Shown here: piece by piece, positions 34,101 through 49,100 of the stretch
Numbering within the stretch: position 1 is the first letter of the stretch
Layout of the letters: each line of letters opens with the position of its first letter
Assembly (NCBI RefSeq): GCF_030936135.1
Contig: NC_082600.1
Location: 4,898,001 to 4,962,000, forward strand
Length of the DNA: 64,000 nucleotides
Direction of reading: 5' to 3'
From: Gavia stellata
Taxonomy: Eukaryota > Chordata > Aves > Gaviiformes > Gaviidae
Program-made: the position numbers and the translations under genes
The notes under the pieces: model-generated
What the model saw: only the letters and a program-made list of their open reading frames with translations
Database searches by the model: none
What the model was told of the DNA's origin: nothing

Positions 34101-37100
34101 TTATGAAAGATTAGGCCTACAGCACCAACAGCCTCACAAATCTTTGTTTGAACACTGGTTGCATTATATAGGGCACGAAAGAGAAGCACTATCTGGCCCA
34201 CCAATCTCTTCATGGTAAGCACTCAAAAGCGAGTGAGGACTGAGAACATTTTGTTATACAAGAATCTAATCTTTTCATTATTGCAGTATATGGGAGTTTC
34301 ACCCTAACTTGAAAAAGAGGCAAGATTTAACCTTTCAAGCACAGCGTAGGAAGCCTTGCACATATTCATGCATGTTTCTATACTGAGAATAAATAGTAGG
34401 AAAACTGTACACTTCTAGCACCATGTTGCCACTTGCATTAAAAATCACCAAAGACAGGTTTGAGCTCCTTTTTATATCTGCAATTCAGAGGTAACTAGAG
34501 ACCAGAGCAAGCACACATCAACCGATGCATCTTTCAAACGCAATCCTTAATCCTGCATTCAAGCCCTGCAGAAATGAAACCAAGTGCTAAAGACAGTCTC
34601 TTCAGGAAGGATGTTCACCTTCAGAAATCCAACTTAAAAAAAAACCCTCACCACTTAAAAAGATCCAGCCACACGAGTGCCAGCCAACACACGACGCAAG
34701 CCATGAACTGCCACACAGACATCCCCAAGCATAAGCAGCTACAGAAGGCAAAGTCTTTCGCCCAGCAACTGCAGTGCTGTCAGCTCAGAACCTCATCCTA
34801 CAGTTTCAGCACTTAGGTACAGCCACAGAAAACACGTACAAAAAAATTTAAGTGTTGAACTGCCTGTTTCAGCCTTTTAATCAGAGCCAAGTCCACTCCT
34901 ATAGGCACTGCTAGAAGACAAGAAGATGGCCTCCCTGTAATATGAGTTATGTTAGCAAAGACGTAACCTCCAAGGGCCGTTCCACTTCCAAACCATATTC
35001 ACAGTTGTGCAAGCAGAGCACAGAACAGAGCTGAATGACTTTAAAGAATTTTAGTGTCATATCCTACACATTTCTTACCCGCTAAGAGAACCCAGCAGGC
35101 ATGCAGATTTACAAGGCTAATTCTCATTAGTATTATTGGAACTACAGCAAGATTAACAGACATTATCAGGGAAAGCATAAGCAAAACCTATGTGGTCTTT
35201 CTGAACTACAGCCAATTTTTCAGATTCGTTTCTCAAAAGAGACCCTTCCACTCTGGTCCCCAATAATCTGCTTATTGAAGAGGTCTACCATCCCCTTCCT
35301 CACCAGAACTAGAAAATGTCACTTGATAACAAGACTCAATGTAACAACTGATCCAAGGGCACTTGCTGACGAAAAAGTTACTTTACATAACAAATGGATT
35401 TCTCAAATGTATCATAATTGCTTTGTTTCTTAGGCTGAACCTTATCTGTAAAGTCTACCCCATGGCTCCCTCAGCAGGTCTCGAGTGAAAGAAAGAAATG
35501 CCAAATTTATCTGAAGAGTCAGCTAACAGATGAAAGCTTTAGATTCAATTTCTATCCATAGAACGTGGTCATTTACAGTTTGGAAGTTTTGGATTTTTGT
35601 TCTTATCGATCAATACACACACAAATAGTAAAGAGCTAGAGATGCCCCCTGGTTTTGGTGGCCTGCCTTAGAACGTGACCAAACTCTGTTGTTCTTGCTT
35701 CTGTGCTCCCTCCTGCAGACACCAATGCTTTGGATGAATGTACAAAAGCATTACAGCTCTACTACAGTCGACTGATATGAATTAACACAGAACTCTAAGA
35801 CTTATCTGTCCTCTCCACAAAAAACATAATGCTGAGGATTGGTCTAAATCCAAATCCAGGACACAAAGTGGGCTGAGCTTTAGAGGGGGACCAGATTAGA
35901 AAGATTAGCACAGTTAGCACAGCTTGGAATCCTTTTTACAAATTAGCATCACTTTCATTACATTAACACTTACCTAGCAAGCTTGCTGAGGCCAAGTACT
36001 TGTTTGTTAGGAAGATAGCCAATATGTACCTAGACAGAGGAGAACAAACCATTAACAGAATCAAAACCACACTTCCAAATGCATATGAAACTCATGCAGA
36101 GAGAATGAGATGTACATTAGCCCCAGAACTAACTCTGGAACAGTCCAGAAGTCCTAGCATGTGGAAGGAACATGCCACCATGCAAGCCTGAAAAGTTGTG
36201 GAGCTAACGGAGACTGTAAATGCCTGGTGAGGTCAGTGTCCTGGTGAAGAGTAAGTAAGTTTTCTGAGGGGGAGAAAAATCACAACTCTTCAAGAGTCAA
36301 GGCTTATGTTCCAAGTCTCAGGAATGCTACAGAGTTCTACTACAATCGGGTACAAAAAGCAGTCTATTACTCAGCACAGTGCTGTTCATCTAAAATAAAC
36401 ATGCTTTTCTTTCAAGACCTAAAATGGATTTAGGGAGCGGGAGGGAGAGAGACTGTACTTTACTTCCAGTGAAAGTTCTGATGGCATGAAATACTTAGCC
36501 ACCAAAATCAGGCTGCACTTACTGATTTTTTATTTTTTTTTCTGCTTTGGTAGTACCATAGATCACTGTATGATTAAGTCAACTGCCATCCTGCTCAAAT
36601 ACAGATTCGCTGAACATTCATACTGAACACGTAGTTGCACTAAGTCAGAATAAGTTCTTGAGAAGACAAGTGCTCAGATACGAAGGTAGGGGGAAAGCTG
36701 TTGAGCTTTTTGTTTTTAGAAAGCAACATAGGCTACTGAATTCGAGTGGGTTTACAGTTATAACAGATTATAAGCCAGCATTTGTGTCACTGTACCAGAG
36801 ACTTGAAAAATTAGCCAAGATACAGTAGGGGAGTGTCAGTGTAGGATTCTGTCTTAGTGCTTTGCCTAGAGGCCCCATCTCAGAATCCTGTGTTGCTGTA
36901 CCTGCAATTAGAGGTACCACAGTGCACCTAATTACCTGGCTAACTTGCTCATTCCTATCACTTCTGTTGGGTAATCAACCCACTGACACCTGAAAAGACA
37001 TGAAACATTTCAGATAAAGTAAGAGACATAACTTAGAAATAAGCGTTGAATCCTGTTCCCCATAGAGTATTTTTGTGAATTTCTTAATTTCATTTAAGAT

Positions 37101-40100
37101 AGAACTGCAAATACAAGACCTCCCGGTCAGTATTTGCAGCCTGTTTGATGTACCCAACAGGAGAATGGTTAGTCTGAGAATATTTAGAGGCATACCAAGT
37201 CATTTAGCAGACCATTATACGAGCAGGACCAATTCGGTGTTTGCGAGGAGATTTCTCCAAACCACACAGGCTAAACAGCTAGATGTAAAAAGAATGCATA
37301 TATTGCCACAGGAGTAACGAAGAGAATATACACAGTACGTGTAACCAAGAATAACAGGCAAAATAGAAAGCTTGCACAGAAAAAGAAGTTACCTTGTTTT
37401 CCAGTATAAAATACTAGCAGTAAGAAAAGAAAGCAGATGAAATTGAGTTGACTCAACTAAATAACCAGGTGGTTTCTGTTCGGGTATTTTATTTTTGGGA
37501 GACAGTTTACTTGGAACGTATGTGGTACTGATTGAATTTTATAGACAACAAAAGCACTTGTTACTTTCTGGCCTGTGAGTACTTTATAGTAGAAGAGATG
37601 GATCAGAATAAGCTCCATCCTTCTGTGCTGAGATGGGAGTGAGGAGGCTGGGATCTGCAGAAGGGGCTACCCACTCCAAACTCTTCATGACATTTACAGT
37701 GGTTAACTTGAGAATTTTTATTTTATTTTTAAAGTTGTTGGCATCACAATTTCAACACCATCTGCAACACCAGCCCCCTTCATGGGAGTCCCAACCAAAG
37801 CAGCCTCCTGCTAGTCAATTTTGACCATCCCCTCCTTGACTGGGCTTGCTTATTTAAGATAGGGCTGCTAATCAGAAGGTTGTTCCACTCATGGGGGTTC
37901 CCAAAATGAATGTGCACTAGATAGCTCTGAGCCAGAAGCTGAATCCATGACAAAGCCAGCGTACAGGGTGAGCTGGTTTAATATCAAGATGTCTGCCCTC
38001 AAGGCTTGCTGCTGCTTCACAAAGAAGAGCTTTGATATGAAATGTCAGAAACCATTAGATTACTTAGACTAGGAAAGGTTGAGCATTACATTTTAGGAGC
38101 TTAAATCCAAATAAAACTCACATTAAGGAGGTCTTCCTTATTTGTATTCTGAAGATTAACTCCTAGAATCATAGCCGTAAGCAGTATTACTTACAGCTTT
38201 AAAAGCTTTGTAGTTACAGCTACAAAGTCTTTTACATGTACTTTAGGTCTTTTATCATGTATTCCCACATTTGTTTTGTGAGGAAGAGTTACCTTTCCAA
38301 CAAATGGAACGAGGTGATGCTCACACAATGAGAACATGTCTATGTCCTTCACAATTACCATCTCATCATGATCTTCATCAAAGATGGCGTCATTCAGAAC
38401 ATCTGAAATTAAACATTCGCATTACAAAAAATAGATACATGCACAAGCATGGAAGGTTCTTCCAGCCAGTATCTGAGAAAGCTTGTAGCAAGAACATAGC
38501 TCTCTCAGAACTACAGATTTTAGGGTTAAGATATGGGAGGCAATTAAGGAATAACATCACAAGCACACTTTGGTTTGCATACGATCACGCAAGTGCCACA
38601 GTGCTACGTCAGACTACCTACGTGCTACAGCAGAAGTCAGCCTATAGTGTTTTATTTAAATAATAGATTGAGCCCAGGTTAGAACAAGTCTAGTCTTTGC
38701 AGAATTACTGACATCTTAAGAGCAATTAAGACTATGGCTGATAAAGCCAGTGCTGAGGACGAGAGCATATCTCAAAGCGGGCTTCCATTAGTGCTTCCAC
38801 ATACCACCAGCAAAGCTGAGCCTGAGGTTTAAGAAAAGCTAAGCCATCACAGCAGTTTCTTCAAACACCTCAACACCAGCATCACTGTTTTCAAGGAGAC
38901 TTTGCATGCAAATAAGATATTCTTATTTCAGTCTGAGGCACACCAGCCAGCAGCTGTTTCGGCATACACAAAAGTTGGAGTCAGATCTGTATTCACAGAC
39001 TGGGGAGACATTTGCTGTCCTGAACTGAAAGCAGGCATGCATATGCATGCTCCAGCCTAATTCTGCCTCAGAGTTAACAGAGAATTGAGGTAGAGAAACC
39101 CACAAAGATAGAAGGATGAAAAGACAGCTCAGTAAGAAAAGGAACATATAACGTGACACTTTGTTAGTCTCAGAGCTCAGCAGAACAGATCCTCGGCTGA
39201 TTTTCCAGGTTTAGCAGTCCCCTGGTTACAGCAGACTATAGTCTCCACAAAGACTGCAGCGAGCTGGACCGTGCTTGCAGAGGTTAAAAGTAGAACAGTC
39301 GCAACTTAAGAGACCAAGCCTTTTGAAGGACAAGAGAGAAAAGCTGCACAGAAGAGAGAGATGAGAGAGAGAACAGCAAGAGAGGACTAGCTGTACAGAA
39401 GGGCTTATAATCAGAACAAGGAACTCTGGAAACAAGTTAGCTTGAAGCCACACTGACTACTTGGAGTTACTTCCAGGAACCAGAGTCACATACACCATGG
39501 CCAGAAGGGGAAGCAGGGTGCTCAGGGACTGCCCTGCTTCATCCGTGGTTGAGCTTAGCACCTGCAGTGGCGATTACACAAATCTAATAGTTGTGTCTGC
39601 TCTACTTGCCTTTATGCCTTCCCCTGACATGCACGTACACCTAATGGCCACCATCTGTTGTCGATAACGTATCATCATCATGGAGCATTTTAATTTCCTG
39701 CTTGCTATCAGCACTACACAGGTAACCCTGGAAACTGCGCAAGATGTTCTGCCTGCGACGCACGTTCTTTCCTGAGAACGGCTGGCAACCTGCAAGACAG
39801 TGAGGCTGAACCCCTGAAGGCTTTTGATCAGGTCAGAGAGCAGGAGCAGGGGGCACAAAATAGGCCAGGAAACAACTCTGTAAAGGCACACGATTTTGTT
39901 CTTCAAATTTCAGAGTCTAGTCTACACCAAACGCTGCCAGAGAGGATTTTGATTGCATTGGGAACATCATGCAGGTGTATAACTATGAATTCAGCCAGGA
40001 ATAGCGCGAATGCAAACCAGAGAAGGGTCATAGGAGAGGGAAGGGAAGACAGGGCAGCCGTCTGGGTTCTTAGCTCCCTCCTGCAGCACTCTGCAGACGT

Positions 40101-43100
40101 GCCATTTCTACAGCACAAAGGCAAACAGTAGTTTCACAAAACCTGATACTATGCCCAGCATTATTAAAACAAAATCCAAACGGATCCATGAAGTGTCTCC
40201 AGAGTGACTGCTGCTGTTATTAGACCACCAGCTTCATTCATACCAGCCTTGCCAGAAGCGTATCAGAGCCCGATGTTAGATATGGATTTACGTCAGCATA
40301 CTCGCAAAGCAGACTGTTCAGAACAATTAGAAATGGCCACGTTCTTATCTAAAGTCATGGTAATATGTGATGCAGCATAAGGCCAAAGCCTGTGAAGTCT
40401 TATATATATATATATGTATGTGTATACATATAGAAACTTATTCATATATAAAGTACATCTGACTAGATCCTTACAGACTTCATCTAAGGAACCTAAGTCT
40501 ATATTGGAATGCTGAAGAGCCACACTGTATCATGGAGACAGCTGTTAGCCCTATTTTGATGCCAGGGGAAAAAAACAAGGTTAAGTGACCTGTGAAGTAC
40601 CACACAGGCAACTTCAGAAACAAAATGCATCCTTCTCATGGCTAAAGCAATCAAACAGCAACACAAAGGTCATCCATCCTTCTTGCATATCCCCTCTTAG
40701 ACTACAGCCCAGAGCCACAGCAGTTTGGGCAATGCCCCTCTCAGCCAAGGGAGTTTTAGAGGTGCGTAAAACAGATCGGTGCATCAAGAATATAACCACA
40801 GAGCCGTGGGGTGCTTCGCTCTTCTCATTTATATAGGTCTTGCCAATTTTGCATCTTAGATTTGTTGAATATCAGCAGCAAGTTGCAGCCAGATCACAGA
40901 TGATACCTGCTCAGCTGCATAATCTCTGCAGTTGTGCCTGCAGTAAGATGCACTGATTTTAAGTCAGCACCAGTTACTCCTTGAGAAGGAGGGCCAGAGG
41001 CCATAAAGGAAGAAGAAACAAGCTTAGTGTTAGCCCCTCCAATAACCCTTCACAACTGTCAGATAGTACAGGGACACAAGGTAAAACAAAACATGAAACT
41101 GAAGGCTACTACCTGAGTAAATTACCACAGTGTTAAGAGAGCTCCAGTCACCCCTGTCCTGCTCCAGTCCCTCCTGCTCACACTTCACAAGCCTGTTGTC
41201 CTGAAAATAAGCATAGCTTGAAGCCTGTCTAGCCCCATACCTCCCCCTTTGAAATCCAAGCCTTGTGTTGACAACAGAGAGTTAGGTAAGAGTAGCTGTG
41301 AGAAGATGCTGTGCTATGTCCCACCGCAGCACTTGTTTTCAGTAATTACACAGGAGAGACTTGTTTGGCAGAGACTCAAATGCTTCGTGCAAAGAGGCAA
41401 TACCATTTTATCTAACTTTGTCTGCTTTTTTTTTTTCAGTCATTCAATTTGCAACAACATCAAATGGGGCCCTGACAAGCTCAGCCTGTGGCCTGCAGCA
41501 CATGTTCTGGAGAACTTAGAGCTGAAAGGACAGAAGGGGAAACAGGGCCTCAGATTAACCAGGCCAGAAGCAAAGTTGGGGACAAATTTGTGCCTCTTTT
41601 CCTGTTCTTTCATTCTATCTACTAGGGCACATTGCCTGCTTCACTAGCTTGATTTCAGTTTCCTCATTTGGAGGCCCCAAAACATTTGCTCTTGCCACTC
41701 AGGAAAAGACCCAAAAGTCATGCTGTCCCTCTCCAGGCCTGTCCCAGTTCACACAGAGCAACGTGGCTGTTACACTGGCTGCGTCCCTCAGCTCTAGAAT
41801 ACCTGGCTGCACCTCAGCTCCAAAATACCCACCTGCACTTCTAATGCAACTGCATCTTTTCCATCCCTTCCTCCTGTGGTACCAGGGTCTTCAAAGCAAA
41901 AGCATAGAAGTCAACAGGGCTTTTAGAGGGAAGGAGGGCTGGAAGGACAAGAGGAAATGGCCTCAAGTTTTACCAGGGGAGGTTCAGGCTAGATATGAGG
42001 AAAAATTTCTTCACTGAGAGTGGTGAAACACTGATATAAGCTGCCCAGGGAAGTGGGAGTCACCATCACTGGAGGTGTTCAAGGAACATGTGGACGTGGC
42101 ATTGTGGGACATGGTTTAATGGGCATGGTGGTGTTAGTTGATGGTTGGACTTGATGATCTTACAGGTCTTTTCCAACCTTAGTGATTCTGTGATAAATAT
42201 TGCTAGCTTGGTTTCCTGACAAAGCAAGGCACCTGCAGCTCAGATGGGCTTCCCTTCAACAGGCTACTTTTCCTTAACACAAAAAGGAAATTTGTCCTCT
42301 CACACACTTTCACTCTCGCCAAGTACCACCTACGTAATCAGTAGGATAGGACTAGTGTCTCCTTTGCTAGCAAGAAGATGGAGATGTTCATACATCATCC
42401 CTTGGCCTCTCAGGGTCATACCTCCCCTCACTCTGCTTTTATTAGTCACAGCGGTGCTCAAGTGCTGCCACCAAGCCCTGTCTGTAAGCCAAAGAAGACT
42501 ACAAATAACATCATTTTCATTCTCCACCACCCCAGAAGAGCTAAGGGAATTTACTGTTTAAGTCCTTAAGCCTAGACACATCATGTTAATGAAAAGCTAA
42601 GATTTTAATTAAAATATATGGCTGGGAGGAGGGGCACAAGAACAAACATTGTATGTACGGTCAGGGTGCTCTCCAGATTATTCCAGCTGCCCTTTCCTTC
42701 AGCCCAGAGTTCCAGTCCTGTTGTAGAAACTTCAGTGCACTGTTGAAACTGAACAGTCACCTCTGCTGTAAGTTAACTCCTGAAACAGAACAGAATTAAT
42801 TTTCCCCTTTATCTTCAAAAAGGGTTGATAAAAGCAAAAAAAACAGAATTGGATGAAGACAGAATGAGAAAGACCTTTCAGGATTTTGCGTCAGAGCTAA
42901 GCAAAAAGACCTGTTGCTATAGAAACTATTTGCATGGCTTTAATGTGACACAGGAAAGCAAAAGCACCTCTGGCAACCAAAGAAGCTAGAGCCCACCCAG
43001 CAGCTGGCTCAGCAGGTGAAGGGAATGAAGGATGGCAGCACTGTATCAGCTTCACAGCACTTCACATGTCCCATTTTTACTATGCCTATGAGACAGAAGA

Positions 43101-46100
43101 CTGAAGTGATGTAGGTTGTTCTCACTATGAGATAAAGTACTTCCCTGCGGTGTTAAGTTGCCCCACTACTCCACTTCAGAGGAGTCAGACTGGGGACTGT
43201 TCAGTGTCAAGAAGATGAAGGCAGTCTCAGAGATTCCCTGATACTGTTCCTTGAGCTCACCCATCCTGGCACTGACATAAGGCACATGGTTCTCCTGATA
43301 CCCATTACCCAGCTCCAGATTGTCCTCACAGACAGCCCCTATGCTCTCCACAGTGACCCGTGAGTCCCATAAGCTGCAGCAGGCAGCTGAGGCCATCAGA
43401 GGAATGGGTTCAGGCCAAGGGAGGCAGATGCCCTATGAGGGTGGTGGGGCAAGTCACACACTACCAATGCCCATCAGTTTGTTCAAACTAAAGTACAGGC
43501 TGAGGTCAGGTACCTCCTGCTCTCCTGGAAACACAGACTGAGTTACACCAAAACCAATGGCAGGGGACCTTGCCTGAACTAGGAACATGTCATGGTTTGG
43601 AGGATACTCCAGAACAGCAGTGCCATGAGCCAGAGACCAAAAGCTAGCCATTCATTAAGGTAGAATCAGCTGGAGTATGTTGGCAGATACCTTTGACCAT
43701 CTTTTCTGAGAAGTTCCTCTTCCTCTAAAAATATATGTAATTGACAGAGCAGGAGTCATGAGCTTAACAGCTGAATGTGTGGTAGGGAAACCAACAGACT
43801 ACAGGGTCAGAATTAAATCTGGAAGGAAATGGCTGTAAAAACCTTTCAGTTGCTGCTGGGTAAGCAGGAAGATGTAGAGTCAAAACTCAAATTTGTTATT
43901 TATTCATGTGATGACAATACAGGATAACTGCAGTTAAAGAAAATATTCCAGACAACATAAGAAAATTATTGCAGCCTTTCAGTGTTAAAAAGGTACCAGG
44001 AATTTATTATTCATACAGAGAAGAGAATTAAGCTACAAAACCACTCACTCATATAAAGAGAGTTTGTATTGCTGCAGAAAGTTAATGACTTCAAGTTGCT
44101 AAGAAAGGGGGTGGTCTGGGTATGCCAATTCACAACAGAATTACCATTTGCTTCAAGAAGTCTTGAAGAGCTCTAGAAAAGGACACAGTCTAAGATGCCA
44201 CATTACTATTTAAATAGGCAATAGAGTTCAAAAGCTGCAGAGAAAAATAAATGGGCACTATGTGGCTTCCTTGCACAACATACCTTCCTAACAGGAACCA
44301 AAAAACTCAGACACAAAAGAATTCACAAGTTTATGACTAATATTTCAGATTTCATCACTGTGACACCAAAAGGACTAGAAACAGACATTCAACTTCAGAC
44401 AGGAACATTTGCTTCAGAAGCAAAGCTTAATTCCTCAGTTACCAGAAGAGAGGTGAACCAGATGTATAATTTAAGGCACATTTCATAAAAGCAAAGATGG
44501 AAAAAAGCATTATTGCTATTCAACTAATTCTGGCCATCAGTTGTACAGATTTGTTTATTTTCCTATAAGACACTTTCCGTGTTGTAGTGAGAGACTCAAG
44601 TCTATTCATAAGAGATCAGTTATTGCAGACTCTCAGATGAAGCTACGATTAGGTTCTAGAAGTTGTCCTCTGCCAGGAGGTTTATTAATATGAGGGAAAG
44701 CAGGGTTACGGAGATGCTCATTAAAATGTATCAGGATTTTCAATAACCATGGCAATGCCTCATGTCATAGACGGTGCTGAAAGTCCCCCCATCCACACTT
44801 CTTTCTGAAACTAAAACAAAGGAAAATCAGAGAAGATGAAACAACACTTTGGAAAAGCAACATGAAGAGATCAGAAGCCTTTAACAGTTAAGATCCAAGA
44901 GGTTAAGACATTTATTAAAATTCCCAACAAAACCCCAAACAAGCTTAACAAATCTGGTATTACTTGAGCATTAATGGGCAGGGGAGATCATCCTGGGAAG
45001 TCCTACAGTCCTAGTTCCCAGCAGAAGTTTCACGGCACCGAGTACCTGTTTCAAGCATGGTAGGCTTCACCCATGCAGGGGTAGAGACTGAGGAAAGAAG
45101 CCCTGAAGAACCTTACTCTGAACAACCCTGTATCTCCCACCCTCTGGTTTACAAGAAACAAGCCATGGCCATACCACAATAATGCTGACATTTAAGTTAT
45201 TAATAGGTTAGACTGTTGCATCTATGAGAAGCGAGAGAACTAGCAGTACCCTTGCTTCCAGGAAAGAATGAAGCAACTCACCAGCTCTTAGCAAAGGGCA
45301 GTGCTGCTGATCAAACAGCCTTATTTGTTTAAGGCGCTGCCTGTCTGTTTTTACGTAGTGATGCTTAGCATCTCTCACCCACAGCTTGGAAAAATTTATA
45401 AGCTTACACCATTGTTGTTATCTGTCAAAATACCAAATCCACACAGACAAGAAGATGAAGAAAAGAGTATTAAGGTTGCTTTTTTTTCACCCTTCACCAT
45501 AGGAAAAGCACATAAACTAATGAGAGGGGAAAAGCAACATACACAGAGTTCAGCAGGCATTAATCTGCTGTATGAGACCTAACTAGTTGTTATTTGCTTT
45601 AAAATAAAAGCTGCACAGTAGAGTCACTTAGCTTCCAGGCAAATAAGGCATACATGCAGCCTTTCAAACCACAGAGGTTCAGAAAGCAAAGTTAACCTCT
45701 CCCAGTATTTCTGATTTTCATTTCCCTATTAAACATGCTGAAAGGACAGCTGAACCTGCCAACATGCTTGAAAGCTAACACACCTACCAGAAAAAAAGTC
45801 TTCCAGCTTTTATTCATGTAACAACTATTACCATTACCAGCAAGTACACTGTTTAACAAACACACCATTTTGCTTAGGGTGCTTACGGGTGATGAAAACA
45901 AGTTAACTTCCTACTGCAGATGCAGGCAGCTTGTTCAGCCCTGTGCCTAATGTTTCCTTAGGATTACACAATCGGAACCAACTCCTTTACAATTTACCTT
46001 CTGAAGTTAGCATCCTTGACACTCCATGTAACTGACACTGTTTCTGTAACTTATCAGTTGCTCTGCTTAGCAAGATTGATTCTGAAGTCTTCAGCTTCAG

Positions 46101-49100
46101 TTACAAGGTAGTACTGTCTGCAATCTTGCATCTCCATGTGTTCACTCATTTACCGCATTTGCAATCTCTTGTGCTTTGTAGCATTTATATATAGAATCAT
46201 AGACAGCGCCTCCAAGTATGACATTAAGCCTTTAGTAAAAGGAGGGACAGATCTCTCAAGGGTTAGCCTTTTTGTGTGGCAGGCAATTGCCTGAACCAAC
46301 TATAAGAAAGTTACAGGCAACCAGCTATCAACAGTCTGGTTCACCTTTATTAACCAAGAGAACAGGTTACTATTTTGCAATATAATTCACTCCCAAAAGT
46401 ATGCAGCTGATAGATCTGACCCTGGAAAAGAAAACCTGTTCTTGGATGCTCGTGCAGAAGCACTGCATGAAATTGAGAAGTGAAGCTTTCAGTATCTTGT
46501 CTGCTCTGCCATCCTTACCAATACATAAAGCAGTTTCTGCTGTAATGGCTGTTAGTCTACACAGATGCCCAAGTGTGAACTGCTAGCATTTTTTAATCTG
46601 GTCCCCAGGTGGATTTTACTTGAAATCACTGGAGGCATTCTTGCTCCTCCAATGAAAGCTTGACTAGTACTACAGAAGTGAGATCAATACATTTGAATAC
46701 ATTTTCTCAAAGAAAGAGGTTGAGGCCTTTAGTAAACCTAGGATTAACAGGAGAAAAGACATAATCTAGAAACAGCACGAGCCAGATTTAGACATTTAGC
46801 AAGTAAACTCTACTAATGGCTCTCAAATACAACAGTGACCAGCTGCAGAACACAGATAACAAAGATGAATAGGAGGTAAATCAGGAACACTCTCTGCACT
46901 ATTGAAAACAAGCTATGAAATACACACACAGTGGAAGCTGGAAAGCGGAATCAGCTTCTCTGCTACTCACGTAAATCTGAATGGAGAGAAGGGACAGAAC
47001 TTACATGTAATCTTCCCTACAATACTACAAAGTTAAGCTAGGGAAAGTATAAAAATATAATCAGGTGTCATGGAAGCAAAATGACAACACCCAGGAAGGG
47101 AGATCAGTGTCCAGCATATTTAACCAAGCCCCAAATGTATTATGTTCTCAGACACACAACAATCAAGAAGATCGAGAAAAAAGTTTGTTCTTAAGGATGA
47201 ATTATCAATCGAGGCTCAAAAAGAAAAACAATACCCATTTGCTGACTGTTGAAACCACACATCAGCTTGGCAGCTTCCAAAGGCATTCCTTAAAACCAAA
47301 GGAACCAGGGTTCCTTAAACCATACTCCCCGCTCACACCACTTGGTCATCTTCTCCTCCCACGCCACCACGGAGGACAGACTGCGGCAGAGCAGGTATGG
47401 CCGTCATCCCTCCCCGTACCAGAAAGCTTCCAGCAACCTGACCACACTCAAAAGCGTTCAGTGACAAGTGAGAGCAAGGCACCACTCAAATCACTAACCT
47501 CTGAGACCAGTGGGCAGCATTCAAGGCAGTCAAGCTTAGTTTTATGACAAACCACATAACCCCCATGTTCTTGCTTACTGCGAGTGAGGCTCAAACCAGC
47601 ACATTGAACACCAAAGACCTCCTGCAGTGTACTTGCAACTTTACACTCTCCAGCCTTCACTGTATTTCATAATTTGGGAATATATCTATTACATCATTTT
47701 TTGTATTCCCTTACGGAAAATTAAAATGCCATCAGAAACTAATTGCTTTTCTCCTGCCTACCTAAGGCAGATACTCAAGCAGACAAACTCTGAAGGCTGA
47801 TTTTAAAGCCTGTAGCTGTACTAACATTCACTACCTTGGTTTGTCTTTGTCACTCTTTTCTGGCTGCACAGTTTGGCAACGTTTCCACATACTGGCAAGG
47901 GTTGTGAGCTCAGCTGGGGCTGGCTGAAGAGAGGTGCCTGTTGCAACACACCTTGCTTCTAGCCCTGTGTTTGTACAATCACTACCACAGAGCTTTTACT
48001 TGAAAAACATAATAGCTGTAAGCCCCACCATTTCATATCTGTCTGCTATCTTCTGCCTGTTGGCGAGTAAATTTGAACACACACCTCACATCCCACAAAT
48101 CATTGCTTTAACCTCCGCCTATCCAGACAGTTCCACCTAAGGAACAGAATAAGCTGCAAAATAAACCTGAGAAAACAAGAGGTCAGGGGCTGCTTTGTTG
48201 TGGTTTTTCTTGCTTTTACAAGCCAGTTCTGGTCCCATTCACAGCCTGGCTAGGCAGGCATATTAGTATAGCCAAGTGAACTGCACACCACCAGAGACAA
48301 GTGGCAGGAACTGCAGTCTCACAGCTAGCTTTGTTCCCAAAGACTTTGTAGTTGTTGGCTCTAGGTTTCATGATGCATTTAAAACTCTCCCAAGTGGAAG
48401 TTACTCCTGTATCAACTCTCCCAGCCAACTCCTCATCCACTAGTCATTTTGCTCGCTTCTGTGGACTTGTCCTTCAGCTACAGCTCTTTCCTCTGTTTGG
48501 CTAGTAAGAGTGGGAAGACTGGAAGCTGGGCATTGTGTAAGAAGAGGTGAGTAGCTGGAAAGTAAAAGGATTCCCCACCTGACACAGGAAGGGATGTTAA
48601 GATCACAGCTACATTTTATTTCCCAGAAAGAAAAAAAGCAGTCCAAGAGTACAGCACCTAGCAGTGACACTTTCTGCTCTTGGATATGATACAGGTCTCT
48701 CCCAGGTATGGATATTCAGGGGAGGGGACTATCCAGAACTACTCTGCTTAATGAAATGTATGTGAAAGATTGGGACAAACTGTTTGGGTCTCAGAGAATC
48801 TACACTGAAGCAGAAAAAACCTATTAAAAACCTTAAGGGAACGCGCGGCTCTGCACACAAAGCTGGCAGCAAGATGAGAGTCCTTAAGATGGGCAGCAAC
48901 CTCATCCAGGTTCAGCAGAGAAATTCATGCTCAGAAACTATCACTAAAAAATCCTTCTGCTAGAGACTGGCAGGATGACTGAGAGACCTCCTGTGTTTTA
49001 CAGCAGTAAAGAGACACACGGAATCCCCAAAGGAGGAAAGTTATTTCCACTAGACAAAGGATTATTCTGCGAGACCCTGTGAAACCTCATCTCAAACACA

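Noticed and set aside
46190-46206. ATAGAATCATAGAC resembling a reversed CR1 octamer tail
   Set aside because: Only one and a half units, and no CR1 3'UTR next to it.
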